Positions 1 through 7,382 of a stretch of DNA of 19,285 nt are shown piece after piece. The notes below the pieces were generated by a model. The model saw only the letters and a list, made by a program, of their open reading frames with translations. It did no database searches and was not told where the DNA came from. The translations under genes and the position numbers were made by a program. Source of the stretch: Rhodospirillales bacterium (lineage in GTDB: Bacteria; Pseudomonadota; Alphaproteobacteria; Reyranellales; Reyranellaceae); contig JABMNB010000026.1 in the NCBI GenBank assembly GCA_013205335.1, forward strand, positions 1 through 19,285. The letters run 5' to 3'. The stretch's first letter is position 1; the number at the start of each line of letters is the position of its first letter.

Positions 1-1
1 A

Positions 2-113
2 CCTCACCCTGAGGAGCATCGCGCAGCGATGCGTCTCGAAGGGTGGGAACGCGCACCTTGCCTGTTACCCATCCTTCGAGATGCGCCGCTTCGCGGCGCT
101 CCTCAGGATGAGG
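2..113. repeat. Inverted pair of 46-bp REP-like palindromes
   Basis: Copy 1 (2-47) and copy 2 (68-113) are the same 46-bp element in opposite orientation, 20 bp apart, with 38 of 46 positions identical. Each copy folds alone: an outer arm (CACCCT with AGGGTG in copy 1, CATCCT with AGGATG in copy 2) and a central 7-bp stem with a 3-nt loop (16-22 with 26-32; 83-89 with 93-99). Six of the eight differences form three compensated base pairs. The element resembles the short intergenic repeats common in alphaproteobacterial genomes. It lies beyond the 3' end of the regulator gene at 154-1020. No transposase is in view. Confidence 0.85.
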
Positions 114-153
114 GAAGTGCTTGAATCGATTCAATTCATTTCCGGCCAGACTC

Positions 154-1020
154 TCAGGAGGCCAGCCGCGTCGCTTCTTCCATAAAGGCTCGAACGAGCG
201 CAACGCGGCGACGCTCCTGCAGGCACACGGCATATTCCGCGACTGCCAGATCCTGATCGGTGATCGTGATGCGGCGGAAACGGCGATCCTCGCCGAGTTC
301 ACTTGCGAACACCGCGCCGATGCCGAACCCGGCTGCAACCGCCTCGCGCACGCCCTCGCGGGTCTGCACCTCGACGATCGACGCCGGCCGGATATCGGCC
401 GCCGCCATCGCCTGTTCAAGCACTTCGCGGGTGATCGAGCCGCGTTCGCGCAGCACCAGCTCCTGGCCGCCCAGGGCCGACAGAGGCGTGCGGCCACGCC
501 GCGCGAGGACATGGCCGGCGGGGGCGAACAGGACCAGCCGGTCGGTCCGCAACCGCACGGCGTGCAGTCGCGGATCGGACAGGCTCTTGGCCATCACGGC
601 GACGTCGGCCTCGTGTCGTAGCAGTCGCTCCAGCACGACCGCGGAATTGTCGATCGAAAGGGCAAAGGTGAGGCCGCCGGCCCGCTTGCGCAGCGCGGCC
701 ATGATCGGAACGACATGGTGCGCGGAGTCGGCAGCGATACGCAGATGGCCGCGGGTCAGGGCCTGCTCGCCCAACAGCAGGGCTTGTGCCTCGTCCTGGA
801 GCGCGAACAGACGCGTCGTGACGCCGTGGAGCTGCCGACCCGTTTCGGTGGGCGTGACGGTGCGCCCGCGACGGTCGAACAGGTGCACGCCATAGGCCTT
901 CTCCAGGGCCGTGACCTGGCCCGAGAGGTTGGGCTGACTGAGCCCCGAGGCGCGGGCGGCGGCGGAGAAGGAGCCGGCCTCGGCCACGAGGTGGAAGGCG
1001 CGGAGCTGGGTGGGTGTCAT
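154..1020 (-). CDS. LysR-type regulator of aminoethylphosphonate catabolism
   Basis: This 288-residue protein has the usual LysR layout. An N-terminal winged helix-turn-helix spans about residues 1-60 (MTPTQLRAFHLVAEAG, then AAARASGLSQPNLSGQVTAL). A two-lobed periplasmic-binding-like effector domain spans about 85-288. Methionine 1020 was chosen because LysR proteins normally begin within a few residues of this helix; an in-frame ATG at 1044 would add eight residues and cannot be excluded. Neither start has a strong ribosome binding site. The gene is divergent from phnW with 73 bp between the starts, the classic arrangement for a LysR protein that controls its neighbour and itself. The sequence fits the LysR subfamily associated with AEP catabolism. 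The likely inducer, AEP or a phosphonate intermediate, is inferred from context. Confidence 0.88.
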   Translation of the reverse strand: MTPTQLRAFHLVAEAGSFSAAARASGLSQPNLSGQVTALEKAYGVHLFDRRGRTVTPTETGRQLHGVTTRLFALQDEAQALLLGEQALTRGHLRIAADSAHHVVPIMAALRKRAGGLTFALSIDNSAVVLERLLRHEADVAVMAKSLSDPRLHAVRLRTDRLVLFAPAGHVLARRGRTPLSALGGQELVLRERGSITREVLEQAMAAADIRPASIVEVQTREGVREAVAAGFGIGAVFASELGEDRRFRRITITDQDLAVAEYAVCLQERRRVALVRAFMEEATRLAS

Positions 1021-1093
1021 ATATAGGAAACCGATAGTTAACATTCATAATATATACTGGACGGATAGAAATTGCGAGACGATCATCTGCGCC
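1021..1093. promoter_or_regulatory. Divergent regulator-phnW control region
   Basis: This gap is strikingly AT-rich against its GC-rich surroundings. A -10-like TATACT lies at 1053-1058 on the plus strand, but no good -35 stands about 17 bp upstream, as expected for an activator-dependent promoter. An imperfect dyad at 1037-1057 begins GTTA, ends ATAC, and centres on ATT-N3-AAT (1043-1051). It could be the LysR operator; it overlaps the -10. The motif ATAG also recurs at 1023, 1033 and 1065. Operator identity is inferred only. Confidence 0.4.
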
Positions 1094-2245
1094 ATGACCA
1101 ACCGACCTGCTGCCTCCGAGACCGGCGATCCGCTCCTGCTGACACCCGGCCCGCTCACCACCTCGGCCAGCGTGAAGCAGGCCATGGTCCACGACTGGGG
1201 CTCCCGCGATCAGGGCTTCATCGCAATCAACAAGATGGTGCTGACCAAGATCGTCGAACTCGCTGGCGCTGAAGGCACGCATGTCACCGTGCCGGTGCAG
1301 GGCTCCGGCACCTTTGCCGTCGAGGCGATGATCACCTCGTTCGTGCCGAAGACCGGCAAACTTCTCGTCGTGATCAACGGCGCCTACGGACAGCGCGCCA
1401 GGAAGATCGCCGAGGTCGCCGGCCGTGCGGTGGCGACCTACGAGACGCCCGAGGACACGCCTCCCGATCTCGCCCAGCTCGAGAAGATGCTGGCCGACGA
1501 CAAGGCCATTACTCACGTCTTCGCCGTCCATTGCGAGACCACCTCGGGCATCCTCAATCCAATCGCAGAGATCGCCGCGCTGGTGAAGAAGCAGGGCCGC
1601 CGCCTGCTGGTCGATTCGATGTCGGCCTTCGGCGCGATCGAGATCGACGCGCGCAACGTCTACTATGACGCGCTGGCGGCCTCGTCCAACAAGTGCCTCG
1701 AAGGCGTGCCGGGCCTCGGCTTTGTCGTCTGCCGCAACAGCGCGCTCGTCGAATGCAAGGGCAACGCGACGACGCTGGTCCTCGACCTGTTCGACCAGGC
1801 CGAGGGCTTCGCCAAGACCGGCCAGTACCGTTTCACGCCGCCGATCCATGTCATCGTGGCGCTGGGCAAGGCGATCGAGGAGCACGGCGAGGAGGGCGGT
1901 GTCGAAGGCCGCGGCAGGCGCTACCGCGAGAATGCCAAGGTGCTGATAGACGGCATGCGCGCCATGGGCTTCCAGACGCTGCTGCCGAACGACCTGCAGG
2001 CCCCAATCATCGTCACCTTCCACATGCCGACCGATCCGAAGTTCGTCTTCCAGCGTTTCTACGACGGTCTCAAGGATCGCGGCTACGTGATCTATCCGGG
2101 CAAGCTCACCGTGGCGGATTCATTCCGCATGGGCTGCATCGGCCGGCTCTATCCCGACCACATGCGCGGCGCCCTTGCGGCGGTCCGTGAGGTGCTGGAC
2201 GAGATGCGGGTCACCAACGGCGGCCCGGCATTGGCCGCAGACTAA
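1094..2245 (+). CDS. phnW: 2-aminoethylphosphonate--pyruvate transaminase
   Basis: PhnW is a PLP-dependent class V (fold type I) aminotransferase. It moves the amino group of AEP to pyruvate, giving phosphonoacetaldehyde and alanine in the cytoplasm. The 383-residue length is close to the family norm. It opens with the family-typical LLLTPGPLTTS (residues 14-24). Asp174 (LLVDSMSAFG) should hold the PLP pyridine nitrogen, and Lys200 in SSNKCLEGVPG is the Schiff-base lysine. The ATG at 1094 is preferred over the in-frame ATG at 1010, which would overlap the divergent regulator and add 28 residues unlike the family. The ribosome binding site is weak. It is the first gene of phnWAY; its stop is 10 bp before phnA. 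Confidence 0.94.
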   Translation: MTNRPAASETGDPLLLTPGPLTTSASVKQAMVHDWGSRDQGFIAINKMVLTKIVELAGAEGTHVTVPVQGSGTFAVEAMITSFVPKTGKLLVVINGAYGQRARKIAEVAGRAVATYETPEDTPPDLAQLEKMLADDKAITHVFAVHCETTSGILNPIAEIAALVKKQGRRLLVDSMSAFGAIEIDARNVYYDALAASSNKCLEGVPGLGFVVCRNSALVECKGNATTLVLDLFDQAEGFAKTGQYRFTPPIHVIVALGKAIEEHGEEGGVEGRGRRYRENAKVLIDGMRAMGFQTLLPNDLQAPIIVTFHMPTDPKFVFQRFYDGLKDRGYVIYPGKLTVADSFRMGCIGRLYPDHMRGALAAVREVLDEMRVTNGGPALAAD

Positions 2246-2255
2246 GGGAACGAAA

Positions 2256-3512
2256 ATGGCACCCGACAGCATCAACCGCGGCGGCGGCGACATCTCGGTC
2301 AACGGCCGCAACTACCGTCTGCCCAAGCAGCCGGTCGTCGTCGTCTGTGTCGACGGCTCCGAGCCGGGATACATCGAGCGCGCCGTCGAGGCGGGCCGGG
2401 CGCCGTGGTTTGCCAAGGTCCTGAAGGAAGGCACCAACCTGGTCGGGGACTGCGTGGTGCCGAGCTTCACCAACCCGAACAACCTTTCGATCGTCACCGG
2501 CCGTCCGCCGGCGGTCCATGGCATCTGCGGCAACTACTTCCTCGATCCCGAGACGGGCAAGGAAGTGATGATGAACGATCCGAGGTTCCTGCGGGTCGAG
2601 ACGCTGTTCCCGGCCTTCCAGCGCGCGGGTTGCCGCATTGCGGTCATCACCGCCAAGGACAAGCTGCGCGGCCTTCTGGGCAAGGGGCTCGAACTGGGCG
2701 CCGGCAAGGCCTGCTCCTTCTCGTCGGAGAAGTCGGACAAGGCGACCCTGGCCGACAACGGCATCGAGCATGTGAACGAGCTGGTCGGCATGGGCGTGCC
2801 CGACGTCTACAGCGCCGGCCTCTCGGAGTTCGTGTTCGCCGCCGGCGTCAAGCTGATGGAGCGCGACCGGCCGGAGGTCATGTATCTGTCGACCACCGAT
2901 TACATCCAGCACAAGCACGCGCCGGGCACCCCGGTTGCCAATGACTTCTACGCCATGATGGACGGCTACCTGGCGAAGCTCGACGCCCTGGGTTGCACCA
3001 TCGTCGTCACCGCTGACCACGGTATGAACGCCAAGTTCGGCAGCGACGGCCAGCCGGACGTCATCTACCTGCAGGATCTGTTCGACGGCTGGGTGGGCAA
3101 GGACAAGGCCCGCGTCATCCTGCCGATCACCGATCCCTATGTCGTGCATCACGGCGCGCTGGGCTCCTTCGCGGTCGTCTATTGCGACCAGCCGCTGGAA
3201 TGGGCCGCCAAGCTGAAGGCGATGCCGGGCATCGAGGCGGCGCTGACCAAGGAAGAGGTGGCAGAGAAGTTCGAGCTTCCGGCCGACCGGCTGGGCGACC
3301 TCATCGTCGTCTCGACCCAGCACAAGGTACTGGGCACCTCGGCCTCGCGGCACGACCTCTCGGGCCTCACTGAGCCGCTGCGCAGCCATGGCGGCACTTC
3401 CGAGCAGCGCGTCCCGCTGCTGTGCAACCGCAGGCTCGCGAACGGCGATACGGGTGCGCATCGCTGGCGCAACTTCGACGCCTTCGATCTCGCCCTCAAC
3501 CTCGTCGCCTGA
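2256..3512 (+). CDS. phnA: Phosphonoacetate hydrolase
   Basis: PhnA splits the C-P bond of phosphonoacetate to acetate and phosphate. It belongs to the alkaline phosphatase superfamily and uses two zinc ions. All expected catalytic residues are visible in this 418-residue protein: Asp33 (CVDGSEPG), the nucleophile Thr72 (PSFTNPNN), Asp215 and His219 (TTDYIQHKHAPG), Asp254-His255 (VTADHGMN), and His378 (RSHGGTSEQRVPLL). No signal peptide is seen, so it acts in the cytoplasm. A Shine-Dalgarno AAGGGA (2244-2249) overlaps the phnW stop codon, suggesting translational coupling. It lies between the transaminase and the dehydrogenase that make its substrate. It is distinct from the unrelated E. coli protein also called PhnA. 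Confidence 0.95.
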   Translation: MAPDSINRGGGDISVNGRNYRLPKQPVVVVCVDGSEPGYIERAVEAGRAPWFAKVLKEGTNLVGDCVVPSFTNPNNLSIVTGRPPAVHGICGNYFLDPETGKEVMMNDPRFLRVETLFPAFQRAGCRIAVITAKDKLRGLLGKGLELGAGKACSFSSEKSDKATLADNGIEHVNELVGMGVPDVYSAGLSEFVFAAGVKLMERDRPEVMYLSTTDYIQHKHAPGTPVANDFYAMMDGYLAKLDALGCTIVVTADHGMNAKFGSDGQPDVIYLQDLFDGWVGKDKARVILPITDPYVVHHGALGSFAVVYCDQPLEWAAKLKAMPGIEAALTKEEVAEKFELPADRLGDLIVVSTQHKVLGTSASRHDLSGLTEPLRSHGGTSEQRVPLLCNRRLANGDTGAHRWRNFDAFDLALNLVA

Positions 3513-3521
3513 GAGAGTTCC

Positions 3522-4976
3522 ATGGACACCGTTACCCGCACTGGCTCCGATGTTCGCCACGAGTATCTCCGCATCGCCGGCAGGAAGGTCGAGACCAAGG
3601 CGCGCCTCGAAGTGCGCTTCCCCTGGGACAATCGCCTGGTCGGGACCGTGCCGCGCGCCACGCCCGAACTGGTCGCCGAGGCCTTCCAGATCGCCCACGA
3701 CTACAAGCCCAAGCTGACGCGCTATCAGCGCCAGCAGATCCTGCTCAAGACGGCGGACCTGCTCGTTTCGCGCAAGGAAGAGCTGTCGCGCCTGATCACC
3801 CTGGAGTCGGGCCTCTGCCTGAAGGACTCACTTTACGAGGTCGGCCGCGCCTACGACGTCTTCACCTTCGCCGGCCAGCTCTGCATGCTGGACGACGGGC
3901 AGACCTTCTCCTGCGATCTCACCCCGCACGGCAAGTCGCGCAAGATCTTCACCCTGCGCCAGCCATTGAACGCCATCTCGGCGATCACGCCGTTCAACCA
4001 TCCGCTCAACATGGTGGCGCACAAGCTGGCGCCGGCCTTCGCGACCAACAATTGCGTCGTTCTGAAGCCGACCGAGCTGACGCCGCTCACGGCTTTGTTT
4101 CTCGCCGACACGCTCTACGAGGCGGGCCTGCCGCCGGAGATGCTGTCGGTCATCACCGGCAACCCGTCCGATATCGGCGACGCGATGATCGTCGATCCGC
4201 GCGCCGATCTGGTGACCTTCACGGGATCGGTCCGGGTCGGCAAGTACATCGCCGAGAAGGCAGGCTACAAGCGCATCGTGCTGGAGCTGGGCGGCAACGA
4301 TCCGCTGATCGTCATGGAGGATGCCGACCTCGACAAGGCGGCCGAGCTGGCCGTCGCGGGCGCCACCAAGAACTCCGGCCAGCGCTGCACCGCGGTGAAG
4401 CGCATCCTGGTGGTCGACAAGGTGGCCGATGCCTTCGTCGAGCGCGTGCTGGCCAAGGCGAAGAAGCTGAAGGCCGGCGATCCGCTCGACCCCGAGACCG
4501 ATGTCGGCACCGTGATTCACGAGCGCGCGGCGACGCTGTTCCAGAATCGCGTGAGCGAGGCAGTGGCCAAACATGGCGCCAGGCTGCTGTACGGCAACGA
4601 CCGCCAGGGCGCGCTCTTTCCGCCAACCGTCGTCGATCATGTCGATCCGCAGGCCGAGCTGGTGCGCGAAGAGACGTTCGGTCCCGCGATCCCGATCATC
4701 CGCGTGCGGGACATCGCCCACGCCATAGAGGTGTCCAACGGCACCGCCTACGGCCTGTCCTCGGGCGTCTGCACCGACCGGCTCGACTACATCACCAAGT
4801 TCGTCGACGAGCTGCAGGTCGGCACGGTGAATGTCTGGGAAGTGCCGGGCTACCGCATCGAGATGTCGCCGTTCGGCGGCATCAAGGATTCAGGCCTCGG
4901 CTACAAGGAAGGCGTGCTCGAGGCGATGAAGAGCTTCACCAACGTGAAGACCTGGTCGCTGCCCTGGCCGGGCTAG
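3522..4976 (+). CDS. phnY: Phosphonoacetaldehyde dehydrogenase
   Basis: PhnY is an NAD(P)-dependent aldehyde dehydrogenase that oxidises phosphonoacetaldehyde to phosphonoacetate, linking PhnW to PhnA. The 484-residue length and motifs are those of the ALDH superfamily: Asn159 in ITPFNHPLN, the cofactor-binding LKPTELTP (181-188) and FTGSVRVG (233-240), general base Glu255 in LELGGND, and nucleophile Cys289 in NSGQRCTAVKR. The ATG lies 9 bp after the phnA stop, with a purine-rich GAGAGAG (3511-3517) as ribosome binding site. Substrate assignment rests on the phnW-phnA context, because ALDH specificity is hard to read from motifs alone. It ends the operon; the next gene is convergent. Confidence 0.92.
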   Translation: MDTVTRTGSDVRHEYLRIAGRKVETKARLEVRFPWDNRLVGTVPRATPELVAEAFQIAHDYKPKLTRYQRQQILLKTADLLVSRKEELSRLITLESGLCLKDSLYEVGRAYDVFTFAGQLCMLDDGQTFSCDLTPHGKSRKIFTLRQPLNAISAITPFNHPLNMVAHKLAPAFATNNCVVLKPTELTPLTALFLADTLYEAGLPPEMLSVITGNPSDIGDAMIVDPRADLVTFTGSVRVGKYIAEKAGYKRIVLELGGNDPLIVMEDADLDKAAELAVAGATKNSGQRCTAVKRILVVDKVADAFVERVLAKAKKLKAGDPLDPETDVGTVIHERAATLFQNRVSEAVAKHGARLLYGNDRQGALFPPTVVDHVDPQAELVREETFGPAIPIIRVRDIAHAIEVSNGTAYGLSSGVCTDRLDYITKFVDELQVGTVNVWEVPGYRIEMSPFGGIKDSGLGYKEGVLEAMKSFTNVKTWSLPWPG

Positions 4977-4979
4977 CGA

Positions 4980-4994
4980 CCGCCGTCACGGCGG
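4980..4994. terminator. Hairpin between convergent phnY and the DUF2950 gene
   Basis: A perfect 6-bp GC stem, CCGCCG/CGGCGG, with a 3-nt loop starts just after the phnY stop and includes the stop codon of the convergent gene. A discontinuous outer pairing (CGACC with GGTCG) extends it. There is no T-run on either side, so it is only a candidate bidirectional terminator. Confidence 0.3.
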
Positions 4995-5918
4995 GGTCGT
5001 GTCGGCCTTGTCCCAGTTCTTGTCCGGATTGTAGACGTTGATGGCCGCGGCCTTGGTCGCGGTATCCGGGCCGAGATCCTGTTCGTAGACGACGCCATCC
5101 TGGTTGACCATGAAGGTCATGACGCCGGTGTCGCCGTAGCGGATCGGCCAGGCGAGGATGGCGAAGCCGCCGATCATCCGATTGTTCACCAGGTACTCGT
5201 AGGCTCCGCCGGGCGCATCCGCGCCCTGGGCGTAGAGCAGGCGGAAGCGGTAACCGTAATAGCCGTCTTCGGTGCCGCCCTGGCCCGCGGCCTGGGCCGT
5301 CGCGAGCGCAGGGCCAATGGGGCTCTCCGGTTCGCCGGGGGCGGCATCCCAGTAAAGACCGTCCTTCTTGCCCGGTGAGCTGAGCAGCCGCCGCGCATAG
5401 ACCGGCGCGCCGACTTTCATCGGGTCGAGGGCCGCATAATCATGCTGGGCATCGACCAGCGCCAGCAGGCTCTGGATGACCGACAGCTCGTTGCGTCCGA
5501 TCTGCCGGGCGATGATCTCCTTGCGGCCGGCTTCGCCGTCGAAGCGCCACTGGTCGCCATCCTTTACGAGGGGGATGGGACTGGTCCAGCCAGTCGTGCC
5601 GACCTCGATCGTCGCCTTGTTGCCGTCGACGACGACCTTGTGGTTCGCGTCCCAGGCCTGGAGGAATTTCTCGCGCGTGCGCTCCTCGTCCTCGGGCCGG
5701 CCGAGGACGAAGTCGCGCCAGCCGGCGCCCAGCGCGGCGCTGACCGCCTTGTCGTCGTCGCGCCTGATCGCCTCGGTGAGTGCATCGGCAGCTGCCTCGG
5801 GGGTGGCGAAGCCCTGCGGCTTGGCCGTCTGCGCCCATCCGATCGTCGACAGTCCGGCTGCGAAGCTGCCGGCCAGGAAGAGGGCGAGAATCGCCCTCCT
5901 GAGCAGTGAAGCGTTCAT
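4986..5918 (-). CDS. DUF2950 family exported protein
   Basis: This 310-residue protein carries a clear Sec signal peptide: positive LLRR start, hydrophobic core, and a likely cut after WAQ near residue 30. The mature part matches the DUF2950 family as I recognise it: an N-terminal FATPEAAADALTEAIRRDD helix (a substrate-binding-like fold seen in many DUFs), a central RNELSVIQSLLALVDAQHDYA segment, and a C-terminal half rich in Gly and Tyr (DGYYGYRFRLLYAQG, GGFAILAWPIRYGDTGVMTF). Biochemical function is unknown to me. Its start overlaps the DUF3300 gene stop by ATGA (5915-5918), so the two are almost certainly translated together. DUF3300 and DUF2950 genes are known to occur as neighbours, consistent with a shared envelope role. 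Confidence 0.85.
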   Translation of the reverse strand: MNASLLRRAILALFLAGSFAAGLSTIGWAQTAKPQGFATPEAAADALTEAIRRDDDKAVSAALGAGWRDFVLGRPEDEERTREKFLQAWDANHKVVVDGNKATIEVGTTGWTSPIPLVKDGDQWRFDGEAGRKEIIARQIGRNELSVIQSLLALVDAQHDYAALDPMKVGAPVYARRLLSSPGKKDGLYWDAAPGEPESPIGPALATAQAAGQGGTEDGYYGYRFRLLYAQGADAPGGAYEYLVNNRMIGGFAILAWPIRYGDTGVMTFMVNQDGVVYEQDLGPDTATKAAAINVYNPDKNWDKADTTPP

Positions 5919-7180
5919 CGCCGTCCTCCTCCGTGGGCACCGCCGCCGACGTGGCCACCGCCGCCACCGGCACCGCCGCCGCCGCGCGCAGCGCCTCCAC
6001 CGGCGCGCGCGCCACCACCGCCGCCCGCTGGATGCGTCGTCGCCCGGGACTGCTGCGCCCGTCCGCGGGCGGCTTCGCGATTGACCTGCTGCCCGTTGTT
6101 GACGCCTCGGATGGCGCCGCCGCCACGCGGCGCCCCGGCTTGGTTCTGGAAGTTGGGGTGCTGGCCGCCGGCGGCGCGGTTCGTGATGTTGGGATGCTGG
6201 GCTGCGCCGCCGGCCGGGCGATTGGGCAGGTTGGGGCGGGCATTGGCCTGTCCGCCGGCGGGGCGGTTCTCGAGGCGGCCGCGGAAATCCTGACGCTCGT
6301 CAGCGCCAGGGCGCGCCTGGTTGAAGCGCTCACGGGTCGCGGGATCGCGATAGGCCACACCCTTGCGGTGGATCGGCTCGTGCTGCCAGCGGCCGTTGTT
6401 GATGTTGTTGACGTTGAAGTTGCGATCGATGTTGACCGCGCGGTTGACGTTCACGTTGACGTAACTGTTGCCGCGTCCCCAGTTCCAACCGCCGAAGATC
6501 GCGCCGGCGGCCGCAATGCCCACACCGAACATCAGGCCGCGCAGCAGGGCCGAGCCATAGCCGTAACCCGGCGGTGGCGGATAATAGGTCGGCGGGTAGG
6601 CCGGGTAGGGCCATGTCCCATAAACGGTGTTGGGATTGTAGGCCGGTACGTAAATCACTTCCGGGTTGGTCGGTGCGATGACAATGGTTCGATCGGCCCC
6701 CGATCCCTGCGAGGTGACCGTCTGCTCCTTGCCGCTCTGCAGATTGCCGGCGTCGGCCGCCCTGGCGCGCAGGCGCTGGATCGAATCGGCGACATCCTGC
6801 TGCTGGGCGATCATCGCGTCGCCAACCTTCTGCATCCAGTCGAGATTGTCGCTGAGCTGGCTGAGGACCTGCGGGAAGGCGACCAGCGACTTTACGCTGA
6901 CGTCCCAGCTCTTGTCCTTGACGGCCGCGACGGCGGCATCGCCCTTCAGGGCCGGATTGGCCTTGGACCAGCGGGCCGCCTCGACGACTTCCAGCGGATA
7001 GCTCGCCGCCATCAGGGACTGCGCGAGCAGGGCGTCGGGATAGAGCGCGATCGGCGCCAGGATCTGGTCGAGTTGTTCGGACGTGAACGGCTTCTTGGTC
7101 GTGTCCTGTGCCAACGCCGCTCGCGAAACGCCGGCCGCGAGCGCGGCGGCGAGGGCGGTCATCAGGCTGCGACGCTGCAT
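5915..7180 (-). CDS. DUF3300 family exported protein with Gly/Asn-rich tail
   Basis: This 421-residue protein begins with a signal peptide (likely cut after ALAQ, about residue 25). The DUF3300 domain follows at about residues 33-180, with the hallmark LDQILAPIALYPDALLAQSLMAASYPLEVV and a PEVIYVPAYNP motif. Next come a Pro/Tyr segment (188-208), a Gly/Ala-rich hydrophobic stretch (211-232) that may enter the membrane, an Asn-rich VNVNVNRAVNIDRNFNVNNINN-like patch (shown here in part: NVNNINN near 256-262), short imperfect repeats (305-345), and a very Gly-rich end (384-421). A good Shine-Dalgarno GGGAGAA precedes the ATG. The low-complexity tail suggests an envelope structural or scaffolding role; that is inference. 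It is first in a two-gene unit with the DUF2950 gene. Confidence 0.87.
   Translation of the reverse strand: MQRRSLMTALAAALAAGVSRAALAQDTTKKPFTSEQLDQILAPIALYPDALLAQSLMAASYPLEVVEAARWSKANPALKGDAAVAAVKDKSWDVSVKSLVAFPQVLSQLSDNLDWMQKVGDAMIAQQQDVADSIQRLRARAADAGNLQSGKEQTVTSQGSGADRTIVIAPTNPEVIYVPAYNPNTVYGTWPYPAYPPTYYPPPPGYGYGSALLRGLMFGVGIAAAGAIFGGWNWGRGNSYVNVNVNRAVNIDRNFNVNNINNGRWQHEPIHRKGVAYRDPATRERFNQARPGADERQDFRGRLENRPAGGQANARPNLPNRPAGGAAQHPNITNRAAGGQHPNFQNQAGAPRGGGAIRGVNNGQQVNREAARGRAQQSRATTHPAGGGGGARAGGGAARGGGGAGGGGGHVGGGAHGGGRR
6146..6268 (-). repeat. In-frame imperfect peptide repeats in the DUF3300 tail
   Basis: Residues 305-345 contain three imperfect units of about 12-15 residues, each starting NR(P/A)AGG and ending near (H/R)PN plus a hydrophobic residue. 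At DNA level the same GCCGGCGGC-type core recurs, so slippage or unequal exchange could change the copy number. Confidence 0.7.
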
Positions 7181-7382
7181 AGAATTCTCCCATGACCGCG
7201 GCGGCGGCCCGTCGATGTTGCAGTCTGCACTTTCGGCAAACCCAACACGATCATGATCCGTTTGGGTGCTTCGGCAATGCCGCTTCCATTGTAAATTTTA
7301 ACTTCCCTCACTGCAAACTGTGGCAGAAGCCATGCCGCCGATTGTGTGTTACCGAGAGTACGCGCAACTCGGGGGAGTATCG
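7181..7382. promoter_or_regulatory. Divergent intergenic region with nested dyad
   Basis: This 202-bp gap separates the divergent DUF3300 and AapJ-like genes. Its main feature is a 28-bp dyad at 7240-7267: ACCCAA, 3 unpaired bases, the perfect palindrome GATCATGATC (7249-7258), 3 unpaired bases, TTGGGT. An 8-bp direct repeat TTCGGCAA flanks the dyad (7232-7239 and 7270-7277). A small hairpin CGGC-AAT-GCCG sits at 7272-7282. The stretch 7286-7300 is AT-rich and could hold a promoter, but I see no convincing -35/-10 pair. The dyad looks like an operator for a dimeric regulator; none is encoded beside it. Confidence 0.5.

Noticed and set aside
416..2023. Long 535-residue minus-strand open frame across the regulator and phnW
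   Set aside because: It is antisense to two well-supported genes, has no family features and is explained by GC-rich codon bias.
3422..5041. 539-residue plus-strand open frame over phnY
   Set aside because: It is an alternate frame of phnY, arginine-rich and without any recognisable motif.
5906..7195. 429-residue plus-strand open frame opposite the DUF3300 gene
   Set aside because: It is an exact antisense shadow; the minus-strand product has a signal peptide, ribosome binding site and family domain.
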